A DNA stretch of 64,000 bases, from contig CANLXI010000012.1 of NCBI GenBank assembly GCA_947495035.1, positions 62,001-126,000 on the forward strand. Direction: 5' to 3'. Source of the stretch: an uncultured Granulosicoccus sp. (GTDB taxonomy: Bacteria > Pseudomonadota > Gammaproteobacteria > Granulosicoccales > Granulosicoccaceae). The notes beneath the pieces are model-generated. The model saw only the letters and a list, made by a program, of their open reading frames with translations. It searched no databases and was not told the DNA's origin. Positions within the stretch are counted from its first letter, which is position 1; the number at the start of each line of letters is the position of its first letter. Positions 19,300 through 28,959 of this stretch are shown here, one piece after another. Both the position numbers and the translations under genes were made by a program.

Positions 19300-19727
19300 G
19301 CCTTGCCACCCGACGAACGCCTGTTCGATTTACGTGCCGAGGATGCAGACTCGGGACGGACCAGAGGTCGGCTCTTGGCCCCCGGCAAGCGACGGTCTTC
19401 GCTGGCAGGACCATCGACGCTCTGGTAACCGGACGCCGAGCGTCGCCCCCGTGACTTGTGATCGAACAGTGCCAGCATGCGATCCGTGATCACGAATCCG
19501 CCAACGACATTGGCGGCAGCGGCGGTGACCGCCAGGAATCCGATGATCTGCTCGAGGGTGCCTTCGGCATTGCCCAGCGCCAGCATGGCACCTGCCAGCA
19601 CGATGCCGTGAATGAAATTCGACCCCGACATCATTGGCGTGTGCAGAATCGAGGGAACTCGCGCAATCAGCACGTAGCCGGCAACCGCTGCCAGCAGAAC
19701 CAGATACAGGCCGCCTACACCGCTCAT
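19296..19727 (-). CDS. pntAB: PntAB, NAD(P) transhydrogenase alpha subunit 2 with long basic tail
   Basis: A protein of 143 residues starting at the ATG that overlaps the pntAA stop. The first about 90 residues hold the three membrane helices of domain II of the alpha subunit (MSGVGGLYLV, the TPMMSGSNFIHGIVLAG region, TDRMLALF). The last about 50 residues are a Ser/Arg/Lys-rich basic tail (from DHKSRGRRSAS to the C-terminal NRRSSGGKA) that the family usually lacks. Because PntAA carries a long acidic linker, the two tails might interact, but that is inference only. Confidence 0.9.
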   Translation of the reverse strand: MSGVGGLYLVLLAAVAGYVLIARVPSILHTPMMSGSNFIHGIVLAGAMLALGNAEGTLEQIIGFLAVTAAAANVVGGFVITDRMLALFDHKSRGRRSASGYQSVDGPASEDRRLPGAKSRPLVRPESASSARKSNRRSSGGKA

Positions 19728-21472
19728 GAACTTTTCTCCATCAGTCGTCGAGCCTGCCCACGCCAATCCTGCTCGCGGATCTCCTCGGCGAGTTCGAGTT
19801 GTACGGAGAGCTTTTCGATCGCATCGTCATCCAGCTCGGCCAGTTGCCGCAACTGTCGATAGCCGAAGGAATAGAGCCGCTCCTGCAATGCCGGGCCAAC
19901 ACCATCAATCACGGTCAGCTCATCGCGTGGCAAGGGTTCTTCTGCCCGCTCATGCTCCGGCAGGGAATCATCGACTCCTGCCGCCAAGCTGATCATTTCA
20001 TCGGCATCTGCGCCTTCAAGCGCCGCCAGATCCCGCAGATCCTGCTCGTCGGCGACACCACCATCCTGCTGTTCCGGGTGCGCCATGGCCTCACTGGAGG
20101 AGTGAGCATCAGCCGGGCTACCCTGATCACCGTCTCGCCCAGGCGACGCAGCGGTGTTCCTTGCCGCCTCGCTGGCAGGCGAGGATCGATCTGTCGTGCC
20201 CGCGTCCGCAGCGGCAGCCGACGTTTCCTTCACCGCGCCATCCGCCTCCTGTTTCTCCGGCTTTGCCTCTTCCTCTTCCTTCAACCAGCCCGATGTCTCG
20301 TCCGCCATTTCCTCTGCACTGGCAGGGGGCGCGCCAAAGGGCGCTTCCGGCATTTCCAGCAGAGCCGCAATATCGGGGTGATTGACTTCGCCATCGTGCA
20401 TCAGCACGCAACGGGCGATGATTTCATCGTCGGGATTCAGCACCACCTTGCAATCCGAAATGACCAGCTGCAACATGTTGTAGATGTTGCGCGCATACAT
20501 TTCGCTGGCGTGCACGGCGCCGTGACTGGGCAGATTCAGCGGGCCGACGATCAGCGTATCGTTGTGATAGTAATGCTCGCCGATCCGCGTCAGCTCGCAA
20601 TTGCCACCGGTGGACGCCGCCATGTCCACGATCACCGATTCCGGCAGCATGCCATCGACCATGTCCTCGGTGATGATGCGCGGGGCTCGTCGTCCGGGGA
20701 TCGCTGCCGAGCAGATGACGACATGGGCTCGTGCCAGATGCTCGGCCAGCACATCATGCTGGATCTGCTTTTCATCCTTGCGCAGCGCTCTGGCGATGCC
20801 GCCAGCACCTTCCACTTCCACGCCCGTGTCGATCATCCGGGCTCCCAGTGACTCGATCTGCTCCTTGGCCGCCTTGCGAATATCATAGGCCTCGACCTGT
20901 GCGCCAAGACGTCTGGCAGTGGCAATGGCCTGCAATCCGGCAACCCCTGCGCCGATCACCAGCACCCGGGACGGTCGAATGGTACCCGCCGCCGTGGTCA
21001 GCATCGGAAACAGTCGCGGCGACAGTTCTGCAGCCAGCAAGGCCGCCTTGTAGCCGGCAACCGTGGCCTGAGAGGACAGGGCATCCATTGGTTGCGCGCG
21101 CGTTGTCCGCGGCAGATGATCCATGCCCAGCACCGTGATCTGGCGCTCTTGCAGTGCACGCAACTCATCGACATGCTGGAACGCCGACATGATGCACACC
21201 AGTACCGAGCGCTCCGGCAACAGGGCGATTTCCTCGAGAGTCGGACACACGACCTTGACGACGATGTCGACATCCTGCACCAGCTCGGCAAAATCCTCGA
21301 CGACAGTGACCCCCTGATAGGCCTCATCGTAGAAACTGGCGGCATGACCGCATTCGGCCTCGATGCGAACCTGCATGCCATCCTGCAGCAGTCGTTCCAC
21401 TCGAGACGGGTCCAGGGCAACCCGGCGTTCGCCGGAGCGACGCTCTCGGGGTAAGGCGATGATCAGCGACAA
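19724..21472 (-). CDS. pntAA: PntAA, NAD(P) transhydrogenase alpha subunit 1, fused to a C-terminal HhH domain
   Basis: Residues 1-375 are the soluble NAD(H)-binding domain I: alanine-dehydrogenase-like N-terminal part (PRERRSGERRVALDPSRV) and a Rossmann fold with GAGVAGLQAIATARRLGA at 174-191, plus YDIRKAAKEQ and VDMAASTGGNCE. Split-subunit PntAA proteins normally end about there. This one continues to 582 residues with an acidic, Ala/Ser/Glu/Asp-rich linker (about 380-515) and a terminal helix-hairpin-helix domain (518-580: ELTVIDGVGPALQERLYSFG and later EEIREQDWRGQARRLM). By motif it resembles the HhH tail attached to some alphaproteobacterial NuoE proteins. It is the first gene of the pnt operon. 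Confidence 0.93.
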   Translation of the reverse strand: MSLIIALPRERRSGERRVALDPSRVERLLQDGMQVRIEAECGHAASFYDEAYQGVTVVEDFAELVQDVDIVVKVVCPTLEEIALLPERSVLVCIMSAFQHVDELRALQERQITVLGMDHLPRTTRAQPMDALSSQATVAGYKAALLAAELSPRLFPMLTTAAGTIRPSRVLVIGAGVAGLQAIATARRLGAQVEAYDIRKAAKEQIESLGARMIDTGVEVEGAGGIARALRKDEKQIQHDVLAEHLARAHVVICSAAIPGRRAPRIITEDMVDGMLPESVIVDMAASTGGNCELTRIGEHYYHNDTLIVGPLNLPSHGAVHASEMYARNIYNMLQLVISDCKVVLNPDDEIIARCVLMHDGEVNHPDIAALLEMPEAPFGAPPASAEEMADETSGWLKEEEEAKPEKQEADGAVKETSAAAADAGTTDRSSPASEAARNTAASPGRDGDQGSPADAHSSSEAMAHPEQQDGGVADEQDLRDLAALEGADADEMISLAAGVDDSLPEHERAEEPLPRDELTVIDGVGPALQERLYSFGYRQLRQLAELDDDAIEKLSVQLELAEEIREQDWRGQARRLMEKSS

Positions 21473-21732
21473 GGCGCACCTCTTTCGCGTTGACTAATCG
21501 GCATATGTCCGAACGGTTATACTGATGATTGGCTGCAGTTTACCCGTACTGACTCGATACGAGTGAACCGAGTCACCAGGATAGCGACATATGACTACCT
21601 GACCTGAAAAGGTCACGGCTGCTGCTGGCGTGACGCTTGCGTTACCACGGCGGCAATCTTGCAACGCTCCAAGCCGATGGAATCAGCGTAACAGTGTGCA
21701 CTGATCCCCTTCAGGCACGATCCGAACTCTTC

Positions 21733-22863
21733 ATGAAATACATTGGAACACCGAATCACGAACATGGCACAGCGGCGCGTCTGGGCGTTCTGCTGGTCAA
21801 TCTGGGTACGCCAGAGGCCCCGGAAACCGGACCGGTACGGCGTTATCTGGCCGAATTTCTGAGTGATCCCCGCATCATCGAAGCGCCACGCTGGCTGTGG
21901 AAGATCATCCTGCATGGTGTCATCCTGCGGATCCGCCCTGCTCGCAGCGCCAAGGCCTACCGGGAGGTGTGGTCCGAACAGAGCGGCTCCCCCCTGCTGA
22001 GTATCTCGCGCCAGCAGGCCGCTGCGCTCCAGCAGGACCTGCAGCAACGATTCGGTGAACCGGTCACGGTCGCTCTGGGCATGCGCTATGGTCAACCCTC
22101 CATCGACAGCGCCATTGCTGAACTCGAGGCTGCCAACGTGCGCCGGCTGCTTGTACTGCCGATGTACCCCCAGTATTCGGGAACCACCACGGCCTCGGTA
22201 TTCGACGCAGTCACGCAGCGACTGCAGCGTACCCGCTGGATACCCGAGATGCGCTTCATCAATCAGTACTGCGATCATGCCGCTTTCATCCGCTCACTGG
22301 CGAACAGTGTCCGCGAAAGCTGGGAAGCGAACGGTCGTGGCGAGCTGCTGGTCACCTCCTATCACGGCATCCCCCAGCGCTATGTGCTCGACGGCGACCC
22401 CTACTTCTGCCTCTGTCACAAGACATCCAGACTCCTGGCCGAAGAACTGGGCATCGCCAGCGACCGCATCAGAGTGGTCTTCCAGTCACGCGTCGGGCGC
22501 GAAGAATGGCTGCGACCGTATTGCGACGACACCATGAAGGCACTGCCGGCCGAGGGTTTCAAGTCGATCGACATCATGTCTCCGGCCTTCTCTGCCGACT
22601 GCCTGGAAACCATCGAGGAGATCTGCGGCGAGAACCGCGAATACTTCGAGGAAAATGGTGGCGAGCGCTTTCAGTACATTCCCTGTCTGAACGATCGTCC
22701 TGACCATATCGCCTTTCTCGGCAGCCTGGTGGAACAACACTGTCAGGGCTGGCCGGAAGCCGATGCGCAACGCGACCGGCAGGCGCAGGAGCAACAGAAC
22801 AAAGCGACAGCCGAGCGCGCTGCGGCCATGAAACCATCGTTTGCCAGTGGCCGCCCGAACTGA
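21733..22863 (+). CDS. hemH: Ferrochelatase HemH
   Basis: A protein of 376 residues from the ATG at 21733; an in-frame start at 21637 would add 32 residues without family match. Ferrochelatase inserts Fe2+ into protoporphyrin IX in the last step of haem synthesis. Family motifs: LVNLGTPEAPETGPVRRYL at the N terminus, LPMYPQYSGTTTASVFD, the metal-site histidine in TSYHGIPQRY, and the conserved SPAFSADCLETIEEI region. The C-terminal tail after the core (about 350-376) is Gln/Ala-rich and polar. It is divergent from the pnt operon and appears to be alone on its transcript. Confidence 0.95.
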   Translation: MKYIGTPNHEHGTAARLGVLLVNLGTPEAPETGPVRRYLAEFLSDPRIIEAPRWLWKIILHGVILRIRPARSAKAYREVWSEQSGSPLLSISRQQAAALQQDLQQRFGEPVTVALGMRYGQPSIDSAIAELEAANVRRLLVLPMYPQYSGTTTASVFDAVTQRLQRTRWIPEMRFINQYCDHAAFIRSLANSVRESWEANGRGELLVTSYHGIPQRYVLDGDPYFCLCHKTSRLLAEELGIASDRIRVVFQSRVGREEWLRPYCDDTMKALPAEGFKSIDIMSPAFSADCLETIEEICGENREYFEENGGERFQYIPCLNDRPDHIAFLGSLVEQHCQGWPEADAQRDRQAQEQQNKATAERAAAMKPSFASGRPN

Positions 22864-22932
22864 GCCCTGACGAGCGATCCGGCTCCGACAAGCCCTGCCA
22901 CACACACGGGTCGGTAACGCGTGGCAGTGTCA

Positions 22933-23019
22933 CTTCACGGGCGAAGCCCCGTGACAGCCAGAAGTGGGGGGGCTTGCAACACCGCATCGACGGATGATCA
23001 CCGATGCGGGTCTGCCCGC
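22933..23019. terminator. Cluster of stem-loops between the convergent hemH and hydrolase genes
   Basis: Three hairpins lie in this convergent gap: TCACGGG/CCCGTGA at about 22934-22953, CCGCATCG/CGATGCGG at 22982-23009 (8-bp stem, 12-base loop), and GCGGG/CCCGC at about 23006-23019, right after the hydrolase stop. None is followed by a T-run, so a bidirectional structural role is more likely than classic intrinsic termination. Confidence 0.4.
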
Positions 23020-24219
23020 TCAGCCGAGGGCGGCGTAGGCCAGGCCCTGCATGTCAGGCCCGAGACTGATTTCCGAGCCCAGATACTGCGTCATGACGAT
23101 GCCGCTGAATTCACGGGCCGGATCCACCCAGAACCAGGTGGAGGCAGCCCCCGCCCATCCGCCTTCACCACAGGCACTGAGCCGCAGGGCTGCCGATGTG
23201 TCCACCATGAGACGTCCGGTCAGACCCCAGCCGTAACCCGGGTAGGCCTTGTCTCCGATCGTGATCGGCATCTGCGAGTCACGCAGGCGATTCTGCCACG
23301 CCAGATCCAGCATGGGCCGCGACAGCAACCGGGCCCCGTCAGGCGTCTTGCCGTGCATGAGCACACCCATGAAGCGGCGATAATCGCGCATGCTGGAGTA
23401 CAGGCCGATTCCGCCACGGGTGAAGGTCTCGCTATCCGAAGGATAGCTCTGTTCGACATCCATGGGCTGCAGTCTGTTGACGGGAGCCCGATCAGTGGCT
23501 CCCGCCACGGGTACTTGCCCAAGCTCTCGCTGCCCGAACATCTGCGCCAGCCGTGAGCGGTTCTCGGCACCCACCTGAAATGCGGTTTCCTCCATGCCCA
23601 GCGGTGCAAACAGCGATTCCTGCAGACAGGTCCCCAAGGGCTTGTCGGAGACACGCTCGAGAACGCCGGCGAGGACATCGGTGGAATAGCTGTAATACCA
23701 GCATGACCCCGGTTGATGGGCCAGCGGCATCTCTGCCAGCGCCACGCAGAGCTCCTGCAGCGAGCGCCCTCCGTCGGCTGCAAAACCGGCGTCACGGTAT
23801 CCCTCGGCCACCTTGCAACCGGGCAGGAAATCATAGGACAGACCTGAACGGTGCGTCAGCAGATCCTCGATGGTCATGGCGCGTTGCAGCGCTTGCAGAC
23901 GACCATCGGAGGCCAGCACCTGCTGTTGGCCGAACTCCGGAATGTAACGGCTGACCGGATCATCCAGCTGCAGCAGACCGGATTCGATCAGCTGCAGACA
24001 ATACACGGACACGATCGGTTTGGTCATCGAGTACAGGCGGAACAGGGTGTCCTCACTCATGGCCTGCAAGGCTTGTGCATCACGATGGCCGTCGGCGCCC
24101 TGCGCCACGACACGACCTTGATGTTCGACACACCAGGTCACTCCGGAGAACTGACGCGCCTCGATCAGGCGGCGAACGTGCGTTTCCAGAACCCTGCCAC
24201 GCTCAGACTGAAACTCCAT
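23020..24219 (-). CDS. Beta-lactamase-fold serine hydrolase (class C-like family)
   Basis: A protein of 399 residues of the beta-lactamase/transpeptidase-like family. The catalytic SxxK is SMTK (in LFRLYSMTKPIVSVYC), the second motif is YSY (in SCWYYSYSTDV), and LTHRSGLSYDF is the usual family signature. No signal peptide is visible, so it is probably cytoplasmic, like EstB-type esterases. Substrate cannot be told from sequence. It lies 49 bases after the REC-GGDEF-EAL gene on the same strand and may be cotranscribed. Confidence 0.85.
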   Translation of the reverse strand: MEFQSERGRVLETHVRRLIEARQFSGVTWCVEHQGRVVAQGADGHRDAQALQAMSEDTLFRLYSMTKPIVSVYCLQLIESGLLQLDDPVSRYIPEFGQQQVLASDGRLQALQRAMTIEDLLTHRSGLSYDFLPGCKVAEGYRDAGFAADGGRSLQELCVALAEMPLAHQPGSCWYYSYSTDVLAGVLERVSDKPLGTCLQESLFAPLGMEETAFQVGAENRSRLAQMFGQRELGQVPVAGATDRAPVNRLQPMDVEQSYPSDSETFTRGGIGLYSSMRDYRRFMGVLMHGKTPDGARLLSRPMLDLAWQNRLRDSQMPITIGDKAYPGYGWGLTGRLMVDTSAALRLSACGEGGWAGAASTWFWVDPAREFSGIVMTQYLGSEISLGPDMQGLAYAALG

Positions 24220-24268
24220 ACAACAGAACCCTTGCCACAGAACCGATGGCAGACAGTCTATCGCAGCA

Positions 24269-26083
24269 TCAGGCGCATTTCCTCACGTCATTCAGCATCA
24301 ACTGCATGAATTCAGCGGCTTCGACGGGCCGACTCTTCAGGTAGCCCTGATATTCCTCGCATCCGAGCCTCGCAACCAGATCCAGCTGAACCTGCTCTTC
24401 GATACCTTCTGCCACCACGCTGAGCCCGAGATCATGCGCCAGCGATACGATGGCCTTGACGATCGGCGCCTTTTCATCCGCCGACTCGATCTCCATGATG
24501 AATGAGCGATCGATCTTCAGCTGATCTATCGGAAAGCGTTGCAGATAGCTCAGGGACGAATAGCCGGTACCGAAATCATCCACCGAGATGCGGACACCAA
24601 GATCACGCAGCCTTGACAGCTTGCCGATGTTCGCCTCGACGTCGTCCATGATCATGTTCTCCGTCAACTCGATGATCAGTGCCTCGGGCGGCAGGCCGGT
24701 TCGTTTCAGGATCTCATCCACCGACTGGTGAAAGCCGGCTTCGTACAACTGCCGGATGGATACATTGACCGCGATCTTGAAGGCGGGGTTGCACTCCCTG
24801 CGAAAGATCGCCGCCTGCAGACAGGCGGCCTCGAGCACCCAGTGACCGATCGCAACGATCATGCCCGTGGACTCGGCGACCGGCACGAAATCCACGGGTG
24901 AGACGAATCCGAGATCCGGGTTTTCCCACCTCAGCAAGGCTTCCGCACCGTTGATCAGACCGCTGCGTATATCGACCTTGGGCTGATACACCAGCCTCAT
25001 TTCCTCATTGACCAGCGCCGTGCGCATGGCGTTTTCCAGGCGCAGGGCGCGACGTGCCATCGACACCATGTCTGCCGAGTACAGGGCATAACCCGGCGAC
25101 TGCTGTTCCTTGGCATACCGCATGGCGGTCTCGGCATTGTTGATCAGGCTCTCGACCGTGCGGGCCGTTTCATCCAGTGCCGAGATGCCGACGCTGGTCG
25201 AGACATAGACATCCTGTTGCTCGACCACAAAGGGCTTTTCCAGTTCGGCAATCAGCAGAGGCATCCATTCCTGCACCCAGACTTCATCGCATCGATCGGT
25301 ACCGAACTGCGCCAATACACCAAAACGTGCGCCACCCAGGCGAGCGATACAGTGGGGTTTCAGCGTGTCCTTGCGCAAGGGTGAGATACCCTGCGCGTGA
25401 TCGAACACCACTTGCATTCGCTGACTGAAGGCCCACAGCACATCATCACCCTGCTCCGAGCCGAATGTGTCGTTGATCGACTTGAAGCGGTTGATGTTGA
25501 ACAGCAATAGCGCCACTCGGCTGCTGGTCGCCGCCGCCGACTTCATCAGCTTCTGTACCAGCCTGGAGAAATACAGCCGATTCGGCAAGTTGGTCAGAGC
25601 ATCGAAATGCATGAGGCGCTGCTCATAGGCGCGCGCCACAATGGTGTTCTTCATGCGCAGTGCCAGCTCATTGGCATCGACCGGTTTGGGCAGAAAATCC
25701 GTTGCTCCCAGTTGCAAGGCCTCGACCTTGGTCTCCGGATCATTGGACGAAGTCAGCACGATCACCGGCAACTGCTTCAACTCGGGATCGGAGCGCACCT
25801 CGCTGAGAATCTCCAGTCCGGAGACATCGGGCATGTTCAGATCGAGCAGCAGGACACTGGGCCTTTCACTGCGAAGGGTCGACATCGCCAACCTGGAGTC
25901 CGTCACACTGACAAACCGGCCATAGCCCTGAGCCGTCAGATGCAGTTGCAACACGCGCATGTTGATCGGCTCATCATCGACCATCATGATCTTGGAGCTC
26001 GCCACCAGTTTGCTTGTCTGCGGGTCCATCAATACCGCGGGACGCTCGCTGCCGGCCTTGTCGGTGGACTCACCCTGTGACAT
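24269..26083 (-). CDS. Response regulator with degenerate GGDEF and intact EAL domain (probable c-di-GMP phosphodiesterase)
   Basis: A protein of 604 residues. The receiver domain (about 31-145) has DD36-37, phospho-acceptor D81 (LLLDLNMPD) and K133 (FLPKPV). The GGDEF domain (about 158-340) has the signature replaced by GGARF (250-254), so cyclase activity is unlikely. The EAL domain (about 348-600) keeps EAL (381-383), NVSIRQL, ELTENMIM, DDFGTGYSSLSYL, KIDRSFI and VAEGIE, consistent with an active phosphodiesterase. Its start is 9 bases after the hybrid kinase stop, so it is almost certainly that kinase's partner. Confidence 0.92.
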   Translation of the reverse strand: MSQGESTDKAGSERPAVLMDPQTSKLVASSKIMMVDDEPINMRVLQLHLTAQGYGRFVSVTDSRLAMSTLRSERPSVLLLDLNMPDVSGLEILSEVRSDPELKQLPVIVLTSSNDPETKVEALQLGATDFLPKPVDANELALRMKNTIVARAYEQRLMHFDALTNLPNRLYFSRLVQKLMKSAAATSSRVALLLFNINRFKSINDTFGSEQGDDVLWAFSQRMQVVFDHAQGISPLRKDTLKPHCIARLGGARFGVLAQFGTDRCDEVWVQEWMPLLIAELEKPFVVEQQDVYVSTSVGISALDETARTVESLINNAETAMRYAKEQQSPGYALYSADMVSMARRALRLENAMRTALVNEEMRLVYQPKVDIRSGLINGAEALLRWENPDLGFVSPVDFVPVAESTGMIVAIGHWVLEAACLQAAIFRRECNPAFKIAVNVSIRQLYEAGFHQSVDEILKRTGLPPEALIIELTENMIMDDVEANIGKLSRLRDLGVRISVDDFGTGYSSLSYLQRFPIDQLKIDRSFIMEIESADEKAPIVKAIVSLAHDLGLSVVAEGIEEQVQLDLVARLGCEEYQGYLKSRPVEAAEFMQLMLNDVRKCA

Positions 26084-26092
26084 GACTATTGA

Positions 26093-28798
26093 TCAACCGG
26101 CGGCACTGGGGCGGGGTGTCACGTGCCAGCCGGCAAGTACCTGTCGGGTAAATGCCTGCAGCTGCTCCTGCAAGTCCATCAGCCGCGAACTGTCGCCATG
26201 GGCACAGGCCTCGATCTCGTTACAGAGATCGGCAAAGCCGCCAAAGCCGACATTACCGCCCGAACCACGCAACCAGTGCGCTATCTGGGCGATGGTCTCG
26301 CCATCGTTCTGCTCAATTGCCATTGTCAACCTGAGTTGCTCTTCCTGGACTCGCTGTATGAACTGTTCAACGACTTCGTAGAAATCCGGAATCTGCACCG
26401 GCAATGTGGTGTAGACAGGCTCGACGCCGTCAAAGTCATCCTGTTCACTCTCCACTTCCTGAGAATCGGCAGCAATGGCAGAGTCTGAAGCTTCGACGGC
26501 AGACTGCTCGTCAATCAGACCCGTTTCGGCTTCCGGCTCCATCTCGACAACGCGCCGCTCGCCTCCCAGCTGTCTTGCCAGCAGATCGCCCAGCAGGTTC
26601 ATGTCGATCGGCTTGACCATGTAATGCGAAAAGCCGGCTTCCAGAATGTCTTTCTCGAAGCCTTTCATCGCATTCGCCGTCAAGGCCACCACGGGCAGCT
26701 CCAGCCCTGCCTTGCGCATTTCGGCAACCGCTTCATACCCATCCATTACCGGCATCTGAATATCCATGAAAATCAGGTCGAATGGCTCTGATTGCATGGC
26801 GTCAACAGCCATGTCAAGTCCTTCCTTACCGTTTTCGGCCACGGTCACATGAAGCTTGAGGCCGGTCAGTATGACCGTCATCAGTTGCCGGTTCTCGGGT
26901 CCGTCATCCACCACGAGAATGCGGCTTTCGGGCAAGTCCCAGGTAACCTGCACAGGCACTTCAATACGCTCCAGCGATTCCATGATGTCAGCGGGTGACA
27001 GCAATGTGTACGATTCCTGTGCAACCGGCAGCTCGACATGAAAGGTACTGCCGACGCCCTCTTCACTGGATACTTCCAGGGTGCCATTCATCGCCTCGGT
27101 CAGTTGCCGGCTGATCGACAGGCCGAGCCCGGTCCCGCCGAAGCGTCTGGAAATGCTGGCACTGGCCTGGGTAAAGGCATCGAATATTTTTGCCTGCTGC
27201 TCTTCGCTCATGCCGATGCCGCTGTCCACGACATCGATCCGGATGCGGGCCTGTTCCGGCTTCTGCGCGGCGATGAAAGACAGCTGGACCCGTACCGCCC
27301 CCTGATCCGTGAACTTGATGGCATTGCCGACCAGATTGGTGATGACCTGTCGCAGGCGAGACGGATCGGCAATGATCCTGTCGGGAAATTCCGAGAGAAT
27401 CTGCACCTGCAGGTCGATGCTCTTCTCATCAGCCTTGGACTGCAGGACCCGCACGACATCCTGGGCAATCGAGGGACAATCGCAAGGCAGTTCCTCCACC
27501 TCCATGGCGCCGGACTCGACCTTGGACAGATCCAGTACATCATTGATCAGTTCCAGCAGGTGCTGACCACTGTTGGAAATGGTATTCAGATAGCCCAGTC
27601 GTTCCGATTCACTGGTGCGGTTGTTGCGTTTCATCACCTCGGTGAAGCCGAGGATGGCGGTCATCGGCGTGCGTATCTCGTGACTCATGTTGGACAGAAA
27701 GGCACTCTTGGCCTGACTGGCCTCCTCGGCGATCTTCATCGATTCTCGCAGCAGAATCTCCTGTTCCTCCAGCTGGGTGACATCATCCATGCTGATCAGA
27801 ACGCCACCCACCTGATCGTTGGCCGCAAACACCGGGGAACAGTTGACGATGAAGACACGTACCTGCCCCGATGCGTCGGTGAAGCCGATCTTTTCGTGAC
27901 GGGTTGTCTTCGCCTCGAACAGGGAAGCATCCCAGACATGACCTTCCTGCAGATCATTGCCCTGCCACGGCAGCTCACCAGCGGACATACCCAGCAACGA
28001 TTCCGACTCCTTGCCGGTCAACTCGGCAAAGGCAGAGTTCGCCAGTACGATATTGCCGCGTGCGTCCAGCACCAGCAATGCCTCGGCAATGGTATCCAGC
28101 GCTGACCTGACTCGAGACGGTACGGCTTCCGAGGGATTCAGCTCCTTGAGCATCTTGCCCAGAAACAGATAGAACAGGGGGAAACAACCCAGACTGATGA
28201 AGCCCATCAGGAACAGTGGTGACTCGCGGTATCGCACGTGCCAGGGCTGGTTGTCCATCGACACGAAGCGAAAGACCAGATGCCCCCATTCTCGGCCACG
28301 TTGCAATAGTGGCACCTTCACATCGTCGGTAATCAACTGCTCGGCAGTGATGCCATCGGGCAGCGGGCGCTGCGAAGGCAACTCGATACTGCCACCGCTG
28401 CGGCGTTGCAGATCGATGAGGTGTATGTCCACATTCTGTTCGATGACAAACTCGAGCGAAGAACGCAATCCGGAGATATCGCCGGCACGAAGCAGAACCG
28501 AGCCCAGCGTAGCCACGGATTCCGAGAGAACCACTCTTGTCTGCATCCTGGCGCTCTGGCGATCCGGAACCAGCCCGAGAAACAGAGCCAGCAGAACCAC
28601 ACTACTGACAAAGGAAGACAGGCCGATGGCGATATGAAAGCGCGCGCTCATCTTCGGCAGGTAGCGAAACGGATTCACCATGCCGAGCCAATCTCGCCAT
28701 CCTCTGCCGCCGTTGCGACGCACAGCGCCTTTCGCGGCCGTGTTACCTTGCCTGTCAGTCTCGGTGGCAGATGCCACCCTGGACGAGGGCATGCTCAC
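26093..28798 (-). CDS. Hybrid sensor histidine kinase (BarA-like: TM-PAS-HisKA-HATPase-REC-HPt)
   Basis: A protein of 901 residues. Two membrane helices (about 54-76 and 195-214) bracket a periplasmic sensor segment; there follow a PAS domain (about 230-345), HisKA with H373 in SNMSHEIRTP, HATPase with DSGIGM and FGGTGLGLSIS, a receiver with FMDIQMPVMDG, and a C-terminal HPt with IAHWLRGSGGNVGF. The phosphoryl group can therefore pass His-Asp-His within the protein and then to the downstream receiver-GGDEF-EAL protein. The ligand is unknown. It lies 161 bases after the M50/HlyD gene in the same direction. Confidence 0.92.
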   Translation of the reverse strand: MSMPSSRVASATETDRQGNTAAKGAVRRNGGRGWRDWLGMVNPFRYLPKMSARFHIAIGLSSFVSSVVLLALFLGLVPDRQSARMQTRVVLSESVATLGSVLLRAGDISGLRSSLEFVIEQNVDIHLIDLQRRSGGSIELPSQRPLPDGITAEQLITDDVKVPLLQRGREWGHLVFRFVSMDNQPWHVRYRESPLFLMGFISLGCFPLFYLFLGKMLKELNPSEAVPSRVRSALDTIAEALLVLDARGNIVLANSAFAELTGKESESLLGMSAGELPWQGNDLQEGHVWDASLFEAKTTRHEKIGFTDASGQVRVFIVNCSPVFAANDQVGGVLISMDDVTQLEEQEILLRESMKIAEEASQAKSAFLSNMSHEIRTPMTAILGFTEVMKRNNRTSESERLGYLNTISNSGQHLLELINDVLDLSKVESGAMEVEELPCDCPSIAQDVVRVLQSKADEKSIDLQVQILSEFPDRIIADPSRLRQVITNLVGNAIKFTDQGAVRVQLSFIAAQKPEQARIRIDVVDSGIGMSEEQQAKIFDAFTQASASISRRFGGTGLGLSISRQLTEAMNGTLEVSSEEGVGSTFHVELPVAQESYTLLSPADIMESLERIEVPVQVTWDLPESRILVVDDGPENRQLMTVILTGLKLHVTVAENGKEGLDMAVDAMQSEPFDLIFMDIQMPVMDGYEAVAEMRKAGLELPVVALTANAMKGFEKDILEAGFSHYMVKPIDMNLLGDLLARQLGGERRVVEMEPEAETGLIDEQSAVEASDSAIAADSQEVESEQDDFDGVEPVYTTLPVQIPDFYEVVEQFIQRVQEEQLRLTMAIEQNDGETIAQIAHWLRGSGGNVGFGGFADLCNEIEACAHGDSSRLMDLQEQLQAFTRQVLAGWHVTPRPSAAG

Positions 28799-28959
28799 GA
28801 CTCCCGATGCACGGATTCAGCCGGACAACTCCCTGTCACGGGCACACCACCGCACACTGTCTGGCAGTCGGTCATGGTTGCAACCTCTTCGTATTCATCC
28901 CTGGCAAGCAGCAATTAATGAACCTGCCCTGCAGATCGCCTGCAAATAACCGTTTCAAG

